From Oasisia sp. SBJ-2009 (taxonomy: Eukaryota; Annelida; Polychaeta; Sabellida; Siboglinidae): 64,000 nt of DNA. The stretch lies in NCBI GenBank assembly GCA_964017155.1, contig OZ024861.1, positions 24,990,213 to 25,054,212 on the forward strand. Direction: 5' to 3'. A program made the position numbers and the translations under genes. The stretch's first letter is position 1. Every line of letters starts with the position of its first letter. The notes beneath the pieces are model-generated. The model was given only the letters and a program-made list of their open reading frames with translations. It was not told the DNA's origin and searched no databases. Below, piece after piece: positions 24,101-34,500 of this stretch.

Positions 24101-27100
24101 TCAGCAACTATTGTAAGTACATGGGCAGTACTCACCGAGCACAAAGCGCTAGTGTAGTGGCGCGTGTCCTGGAAGCAACACCAGAAACACAACGTTAAAA
24201 TGACAAACAACTGGCGCACTGCTTCATATTCACATTTAACCCTTTGTATCTCACAATATTTCTATGAAATGCATTTTGATTCCCCGTAGCATTCATACAT
24301 ATTCAGTAATATATAAATACTAACTGTAGGTAATATAAATCCACACAATAAATACTCATACAACAAATAACTAAGCAAAAAATTACACACAGCATACATT
24401 TCTCCAGTAGATAGCATCATACATATGAATGGTTAAAATCTGGATTATCTGGGGCCAATGTGGGTGTACAGGATTAAAGATATTAACAAATTATCTTATT
24501 ATCTCCAGGTTTACTAATATCTTGTGTAGTGAGACAGTTTGTTGATAGACTAGAAATATTAACTACAGTAATCAACTTCTAACTTAAAACTGCAAAACAT
24601 AACACATGTATGTATGTGTTTACCTAGAATTATACATATAATGTACATACACTTTACGTCAAATGATATTTTCAAACAAACAGCACTCATTCAAAAACCT
24701 CCACTTACAAAATAAATCCAGATGTAAATAGTTAATTTAGGTCAGCACACAAATTTGGAATAAAATAAAAAATACATAAACCTACCACGCCCTCTGTAAG
24801 TGGAACGACGTATTCGTTGAGTGTGTACGCCATCAAGTTCGCCAGCCAGACGGTCAGCACCTCACATACAAGTCGTGGAACAATCGCCCTAAAGTGGACA
24901 AAATTACCAGACAAATTTTACATCTGCAGATTAAGAATTAACCGTTTCAGCGGAGACCAGAGTTGTGCTGACACCCGAGAACTGTCAAGCCTTTTTTTAG
25001 GCTTGCATGCTGTTCTAAACTTGTATTTTTATGCATTTAGGGATCAAATGTCACTTACTTACAAGACATTTAATAAAAGACAGAAATTTTTCTACATACT
25101 TCCAAAAACCAAATAGTCAAATGACAACAAACCTGACTTTAACTAATGTATATGCACATATTCTGACGATTTCTGCATGGTAAATAGGACATTTCGCTTT
25201 TTTTGCTAACAACTTCCGGTTTATTTTCATCATCAAATTAACACCAATTTAAACACTGCAGAAAATTGTACAAAAAACAACTGAACACCTCTATTTTGTA
25301 ATGATTAATCTTACTGGTCAATTACACATTGTGTCATGGGCCCCAGTCATGGAATCCAAACTAGTACACATTGACAAACAAGACTGATGCAGTTGGCTGT
25401 ATGGCACTTCTTGGCAAAACGTGACTGAAGGTAAATCAAAACATTTCATTTTTCATATCCAAATTTAAATGTTTTTTACCTGTATACTTTCGTTGAATGT
25501 TACACACTGACTTCATCAGTACTACTGACGACATTGTACAGGGAAGGGAGGGGAGTGATTGATAAAATTGGCCCTGCTGTGATACTGATATGGCAAAAGT
25601 GGTATTCTCATTCAACAAATTCCCCAATCTTGCGTGTGTTCTGTGCCAGTAAGTCATTTAATCAACAAAAAGGTGCGTTTATAATTTCTTACTGGAAAGC
25701 AGCCTTTAAAATAACATTGTATCATACTCACACAAAGAATCCTAAAACGCCATCTTTGTTGTATATTTCTCTAACTGACGAAAGTACTGTGCTGAAACGA
25801 AGACACCATGTTACTATGAGTTTACTACATAATGTAAGGAAATTATAACGCACATGCCACATGAAGTTTCTATATACTATGTATATATAAGATATGATCT
25901 TACGAGATCATATTTTAATTTGTCCATAATTTTATCTTTAGTTAGCAGTTAGCAGTTAGTTCACAGCAAGTGGTTCAACAAACTCGATACTACCATCAAA
26001 AATAAAGAAACAAAATGTTCACAGCAAGTGGATCAACACACTCGATGCTACCATCAAAAATAAAGAAACAAAATGACAACTTTTTCCATCAATATTACAC
26101 ACTCGTATTAATTTACAGTACGATGAGCAGGTGATGCGGTTGACCATGAGGTACTATACATACTATCAACTGACAAATAACTAAATTACTAAACATAGCA
26201 ATCATGTGACCGGCTTGTGTAGGTTGTCTGAATTTCTGTAAGCACATATATAGTGTGGAGTGAGTAGAAATTATGTTTTTGTGCAGCGTGGCATCAGAGC
26301 TGTCAAATTATGACAGCTGTCAGTCGGTGCATCTCTGTGTATTAATACAGTTGTTATTTTGCTTGGCGATGTAATCAGGGACAATCCGTGGGTAGTTAAA
26401 GCAGAAATGGAGGTGTGTAAGGTTTGAAAGAAGTTTGTGGGAGCCTGAGGTATTAAAAGTTCACGCATTTTTCACTGAACCTCTGTCTATGGAGGGTAAA
26501 TATGCTGTGAAATTGTCAATAACAGAGATGATCAAGATTAATAGGAAATGAAGGAAACGTTATAATGGTTACCTATGGAAAATGTAAATGTGGTCTGACT
26601 CCAGCTGTTTGCTCTTTGCAGTTACATTATCATTGGGAACTAAGCATTCCCAAGACATCAGTGGTCCAAGAGAGTTCTAAGCCAGGCAAAATATATTCCA
26701 CTGTAGCAAGCTAGCAATAAGTTGTCTATTCCCTCACTTACTCGTATGCTGTTTCTCGACCTACAAACTGTGCCATCGAACGCACCATGATCACTGCAAC
26801 AAAGTTGTGAGAAGATTTACTGGTAAATTGATAACACAGAAAAGATCATGTATATAATACACATTTTGCCTTAATTATTTTATTAAAACATCCGGATGCA
26901 TATTATCATGGTGCTTACACTAAACAAAATGTTATCCACCTGGGCGAGTCAGAAAAAGGGTTCAAATTTAGGTAGTTTTTCAGGGAAATGTGACTATCCA
27001 TCTTATGTAATTACACAACCAATATGTTGCACATGCCCACTTCAAAAGACTGTTTTGTGGTAATGCAGTTTTGCACATACATCTTGATGGAATACGGAAG

Positions 27101-28517
27101 CATCTGGATGGTTTCCTAGGGGTTCTGTATAGTTTTATAATAACTACTTTAAGTTTTATAAATACTGACATATTCAGTGCTACGTTGGTTAAAATAGTTA
27201 TTGTACAACTACAAAAGTTAAAATTGAACTATAATATTACATCAGTTGAATATGTCATTATAAATACCTATATATTCGGTACATGTCATAATAAATACCT
27301 ACGCGAAATCAGGGAGGGGAAAATGATCGGGGAGGACGGGGGGATTTGATGGGGTGCTCTACTTTCCTACAACTTTGCACTGTCGCTACTAATTGCCACT
27401 ACTGATGTCATTGTGTTATGTTGTGTTATGTGAATATTTACCACAAGAATTTCCTCTTTGGGGGACTATTAAAGGTTATTGTATTGTACTGTATTGTATT
27501 GTACATATTCAGTGTTATATTGTCCCACAAAGTATTGATATTCCCTTAGAAGACTCACCGTGGAATGGGTGACTTGCGATTACTCCAGCACACCGGGAGA
27601 GCATTTCAACGGTCGTCTAAAATGTACAAGATAAACATTGAGTGGAACATTGGAGGAAGACATCAGGGTTGCCACTCATGGAAACTTTCAAAATTCCCTG
27701 ACTTTTCCTTGACTCAAAGTATCATTTTCCCTGACCATGCTGGTTGAATTATCATGAAAATCTATGCGCGATATACATATAATTAGCAATTAAGTTACAA
27801 AATGTAATCAGTGTTCGATGCCCACTCAGATTGCCTAGTTCAATTCAATTATTACAACAGCCAACTGAAGAATATATGGCATCCGCATTTTTAACAGCAT
27901 ATGTTTGTGATATCAACATTGTTCCACAGGATCGTTACGCGTAATGAATTCGAGTTTGCGGCATTGCCGCATTACGCGTATGACATGAGAAAGTCAAATT
28001 TCCCTGACTTTCAAGGAATTTTCCTGTATTTCACTGAGTTTTCTCAAAATCTCAAATTTCCCTGACCCAGCACAAAATTCCCTGACTTTTCCCTGATCTT
28101 GAATTTCCCTGACTTTTCCCTAACCAGTGGCAACCATGGACATGAAGATGTTAAATACAGGGCCAGAAACAGCACAATGGCCTTCCACCACCTTAACTTT
28201 CACTAACTCACCTGTATGGTAAGTAACCTTTTAGTAATCTTATCAATTAGCAGCACTGAAAACGTCACACATTTAGCCCACAAGTATTTTATTACTAGCT
28301 TACCTAACAAGTTATTTTTTCTGATTAACAAGTATTTACTTAAACAACAATCTGTGCAATGAGGCTTTATAAACTACTGATTTGAAAATCCATATATTTA
28401 ATTAGGCTTTGGACTCTGATATATGATTTAGAAGGTATGTTTTTCTGTCGAAATCATAACAATTATGGGACATGACAGATACAGCTACATTTGGCTCATC
28501 TGCAGAACGCTGTGTGC

Positions 28518-28555
<38 letters not shown>

Positions 28556-31500
28556 CTTCATTTTTAAGGCGAGCGATCGCTATCACGCGCACAAATCACC
28601 CATCTGGGGAGTGATTTATCACTCACGCTAATTACAATAATCACTCCCGTCACCAGACCACATGGAATGTGGTGTCAACTAGTGGCAAAGCATGAAGGAC
28701 AATTCCAGCAGGACGCTCCACTCTACTATTTCATACGGACAACATAGAACGCCACCTTGTGGATAAAAAAAAGTCAAAAGCACTCCCTCAAATTATTTCG
28801 CATTTAAGCGAGCGATTTGGCGCTCGCCTGGGTTTTTCAAACGTGAAGCACTGATATATATATATATATATTGCTATGGAGGGCCGTATTTTATACCAGT
28901 TCCATCCTTCAGCTGTGTGGACTGACCTGTTTGAGCATTTTCTTCATGCCATCCTCTTCCTCCTCCTCTTCCTCCTCTGTGTCATCTCCCTCAGCTCCCT
29001 CCTTCCCAGTCGACAGACATTTACACGTCTTCAGTTTCTACAAACACAGTCATCACACAGGGCTCGAATTGGTTGGGTTCTTACTTTGTAAAATCTGGGA
29101 GCCGCCACAACAAACTGGAGCCACTACAGACTGTATACAACTTTAACTGGCATCTAGTCCATGATTCAAATCACTCGTCAAGTGTCCGGAGACGCGTTGA
29201 TTTTGTCATTGAAGCAATTGTGTTGCTTAAATGTTATACATCAGTGTGTTAGTCATTGGTCCTTTAATACAAGGCACCTTTATCATTTATGACATAAAAA
29301 CACCTTTTACAGTTTTAGGCCAAAAATAGCTGCATAAAATAGCAGCATTATTTAATTGAAACTTATATATTTTGCAATACATTATATCCGTACATGCAAT
29401 TATGCTGGTTAGGGGGTGAACTACACAGGAATCCTGTACTTTTTTTCAGTCCTTTCCAAAAAATTCTTGATTATTTTTATTTTACAATTTGAAAATGTTG
29501 TGCCGGTAATTGTTAAATAGCGGGATATACAATGTTGTTGCTGGAAATAAATTACTTCACCTTAACTTCACTATTGAAAGGGTGATCAAGTGCTTAAAAA
29601 ACAATGCATTTACCCTTAACAAATGTTCAGCATTTATTATGACAAACTGATGTTATTAGTTTTAGCACTTCTCTTTTCTACACACTGATTATATTCTATG
29701 TCTAGATAATGAGTATTAATATAATTTAATGCAACAAATGAATAAAAATGCACTTACCACCTGACAGGAATTTGTCACGAAACTGCCTACGGCACCACAG
29801 ATGAGCCTGGGAAACAGGCCCCTGTACATTCCCACAAAGCCATCTATCTTTCTGATGTGGCCCACTGGAACATAATTGAAGGTCACATGGTTAGACCCAC
29901 CTTGTAATTGCATGTGTCTAGCTCAGTGTTTTCCCTAAGTATAATGATGGGTGAGGTGGCAGGATGGGCTGAGCGAGCACTGAAGGCGTGATGTGACACT
30001 ATATGGATCCGGGGATATGCCCATATAGAAGTACCTTTTAAAACTACCTTTAAAATGTTGCATTCTGAAGGGTGTTTTAACCTATTCCCTTGGAAACAGA
30101 GAGAAAACAAGAAGCTATTTATTGCTACAAGTTAACAAGAAATAGCTACAGGGCAATTCCACGGTAACGGAATTACAATTCACAATATTTTTTTGTTTAA
30201 AATGGTTATATTTTCCCATTCAGCATGTGTCTAGAAAAGAAACTTAAACATGGTTTGAAGTCCACACTACACCCTATAAGTACCAGTGGTACCTGTTAAA
30301 AAATATAAAATAATTATGAAATTATGGCTGTTTTAATTTTGGTAACGGAATTACTCAGAAAATTTGAACATCAGTTTTTATTAAATGTCATGACATATCG
30401 TCTGAAATCTGCAATCTACCAGGGCCAACACCTAGCATTAATAAATAGACATATAACATGACCTTGTACTGGATAGAATTTTACTCATGATATATGTAGT
30501 TTTTTTTTTATAGTGAACAGGTTTTGATCAGTAACGGAATTACATGCAATAGTAACGGAATTACGAGTCTGACTATTTTTGGAATAATAAATAATAATTG
30601 ATGCTCATTTTTTTCTTTTCTGCAAGATTACAGAACACCATAACTTCATGTTCTACTAAAAATAACAATTGTACTGGCCAATAATTGTACGCACAGTACA
30701 GCGATGTATTTCACATTTAACTCAAAATCAGTCAAAAGCAGTTATTGAACTCCTGTCCATCTGTGGGTCAGGAAGGATGTTAATGTCACAACCTTTATCA
30801 GTAGAGGCAGTCAATATATCTTCAACATCAGGCCACAAAAATTTACATAGTTCAACACACTTCAAGTAATTTGTCACCTTAGTATAAAAACCCAGGGAAG
30901 ACACATTTTTTGGATTTTTTTTAACAACCATCCACTTTAAGTCCAGACATTTTGGCAAGGTCTTTTCTGTATTCTCAAGTTTAATCAAGTTTATCATCTT
31001 CATTATTTCAATGTTTTAATTTTGAAGAAGTTCCTCATGGTTTTGTATAACAGTCACAAACAATGTAACTCTGACTCTTTGCAACTGCTTAATGGTGGGA
31101 ATGAGACTGATCTCATTCCAGTCATATGAACTTTATAATTTTTAATTCAACCATGGCTTAGTTGATGCATCCATGTAAAATATTCTGACAGGTCCTGGCA
31201 GCAACTTTGTTAAACTCATTGGATGTGATCACGCGATATCACTCCAGAGAACAATTGGAGTCATAGTCTTAGACAATAAACCTTACCCATGTGGTAAAGA
31301 AATACTGTGTAGAATTTCTTTGAAAGTCCATGAACACATTCTGCAACTGATCTCTGATAGATAATCTGGCCAATCTTGTAGATTTATATGGATCACGGCA
31401 GCCATTCCGGTGTAGTATCACGATTTTTACAGATAGTATATGTTACTAGGGATGGGACGATTAATCGCGGTTCACGGTATTCGCGGTTTTAAGGCTCACG

Positions 31501-34500
31501 GTTCGGTGCACCGTCGTCAGTTTGCGTACCGCGTTTTTCCCCCGATTTTTATAAATGGCACATCGTCATCGCCTAATCGGTGTTTCCGTACATGGCGAAC
31601 ATGGCCACCACTGAGAAACTTGTGTACGATTAAAGTTTAGAAACTTAGGCTAAGTATTAGGTTAGTTTATGATAAAACCGAAATCCAGATTTAGCGACAC
31701 CGCGATAAAATATCGACGTAACGCCACGGTAATCTACGCCTATGGCCTTCGCCTACCAGTCGCCGGCGATGTCGACTTTAGTTTAGCAAGATTTTGTTTT
31801 GTAAATATTATTCGTCACAGCAATTTAAATGATTTAATTTTATGACCTAGCGTATGTATATGTAATATGAGTTATTAGAGACGAAGTTTCGACGCTGTAG
31901 GAGGTCGTTTTCATGATTAGATCAGAAAGTAAAAGATCGTTTTGCGGCACTGGAAAGAAAAACAAAATGGCGACCGCGGTGCGATTACCCAGATGCTGTG
32001 AGGTGGCAGCACTTTTTAGCCCCTCAGACCGAATTTGAAATAAATTAACTGAGAATAGTATTTATATCAGATATTATTAAAAAGAACTATTCAAAATGAG
32101 GATACTCTTTATCAGATATTATTAAAAAAAAAAAAAAAAACATTCAAAAGTAAACTTATACTGAAACGTGTCACACATAAAATAAACAGAATAAATATTT
32201 TTTTTTTTAATAATTTTTATGTTGTCTCATTTATTATTTTCACCTTTTTATTTTGTGTATTTTACTACTTAGTGGTTGTAAGCGTCCCCTAGTGTTGGTG
32301 GTTAGTCGTTGTAAGCGCCCCCTAGTGTTGAATGGTGCAAACCCCTCACGAGAGACCACCCCTCTTCTAAGACCGCCCCACTCTGATCTGGGGGGGGGTC
32401 TTAAATGAGGGGTTCCACTGTACTGCACTTAAAATTGCTCAATAAAAATGTTGTGTGATAGGTGGCGTGGTTGTGAAAAGTATCGTGAATATATCGAACC
32501 ATGGGTCAAATATCAAAAATCGAACCGAAAATTTAAAATATGTATCGTCCCATCCCTATATGTTACAAATGGTGCATGTTTCTGAATCCATGGACAATTT
32601 TTATAAAGTTCAAAGATTCCATTCATAACTGAAACATTGTCCCAGTGCCTGTGCTGACCTCTAATCTACTTAGGTCCCATTATTAGTTTCTTATTATGAT
32701 TTATAGTGCAAGAGAAAAAAACATGTAATTCTGTTATTGTAATTCCGTTACCAAAATGTATTTCCATTACCATGATTCCCGCAAGATGAGATAAGACACA
32801 TATAAATTGTGTACTCTCACCTATTCGTGGGTGTATCTAATAAGAGAATTTCAAGTAACTGTTAATTTTGATCACTTGTTGGCTCTCAGGAAAACTTTAT
32901 GTACTTTTTCGGTAACAGAATTACATAATAAATATAAAAATACAGCTTATGCAGTACAAGTTGCTTTCTGAATTTTGAACACATACAGTATGAACTTTGA
33001 AAATCTATCAAACAAAGGTAACTTAGTTAAGAGTTCATGGTAAGATGGGAGGGGTTTCTGTTGGCCCTTGTTTTTCCATTAGTTTGACTGCTAAGAATTC
33101 ACTCCATTAGAAATGCAATTAAAATAAATTGTGAACTGACGGCACAATTTTTTTACTTGGGCCTGAATTTTACGTATGTTTTACATCAGTGGTACAACTT
33201 TTATACACTGTTTCAACAAGATTTAATTTTTAGCAGTCTGGGCTCTCCAATATGGAATTGCCCTACAAAGTGGCAATTTTTGCATATTTTGAGCAAGGTG
33301 GCTTAGAAATCAGTGAACCTCGCTCATCATAATAGCAAGGGAAACAATGTAGTTGTCTATTGGTGGTGGAATGTTTGTAATATAAATACTTAGGTTTATA
33401 TTCATAGTGATGCTATACCTCTACAAGACTAATATTGTCATGTTGTAGGAATGTGTGCCTGAGAAACTTTGTCAGTGCGGTACAAGTGTTCATTTTTCTA
33501 TCTTGTCTGCATGCTGGATATCATATTCCTACAATACAACTATATGTTATGCCCAAAAGTGGCTGCATTAGCCACAATCCAATTTCCAATAAGCACGCAT
33601 CATTTGGCCAACTTAAACTTAAAATAATAGTAGTAAGATTGGAACGTAAACTAACCAATATAAAATATCAACAAATGTAATAAAATTATTGGTAAAATGT
33701 AATAAAATTATTGGAATATGAAAGTAAGACAATACCTTAACCCTGCAGGTGACCAGGGCCGAAAATCGGCCCAAATGCACCTGCCTCTGTTGTAAAAAAT
33801 TTCATTTCCATCACACTAAACTGACACGTGAGAATTTGGTATCAATGGATAGCTGACAGATTTTTCTAGATCGTGTATATTTTTCCTTGCGTAGATTCGG
33901 TGACAGATTTTTCGCAGTCGAGTTTAAAAAGCACGTGATACAGTTGCTGCCCATATTTGGCAGATTTTACTATGTCCTGATGAATTAATTTACGCATCCA
34001 TTCATAAAGTCGACACCCCCACACATTCGGTATCAAAAGAAAGCTCTGTGAGTGGCCAATCTGCCAAAAATAAACCATGTGGGTTCGTTCCATTCAGCCA
34101 ATCAGAACCGTGATTTCAAATGTGGCGCCATCGACCCCCACGGAACCAAAGTTGAAGACAAAATGGCGGCCAGTAAACAACAGTTTATCCGCTTCGCGAC
34201 TTTCCTTTGGATTATCTCAAGTTTCTGTGTTGTTATTTTGACAAAATGCTTGACAGTATTCATAAACAAGGTTATTATATTAGTTCATGTAGTTAGATTG
34301 ACTTTGGAGGCGTTTTTGGGGTGAAAATTCACCAAATTAGCAGCGCGTATTTTCTCCGGCCGGGCGCCTGGGTTGCAACGGTAATGAGCGCGGCCGCAAT
34401 CGGCCGCCTTGAATCAATGTATTTTTATGTCGGAAAAAATCATAAATATTATAGTTCCCAACGGATTTGTTTCATTTTTTTTTTATTTCGCAGCTAATAT

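Noticed and set aside
25436..25657. Minus-strand frame with a CAG/GTAAAA donor considered as an MTCH2 exon
   Set aside because: In the required phase it hits a stop, and the true exon with the EIYNKDGVLGFF motif was found at 25732-25791.
30728..31003. 91-aa minus-strand frame as a transposase remnant of element B
   Set aside because: No catalytic or zinc-binding motif is visible; kept only as a question under element B.
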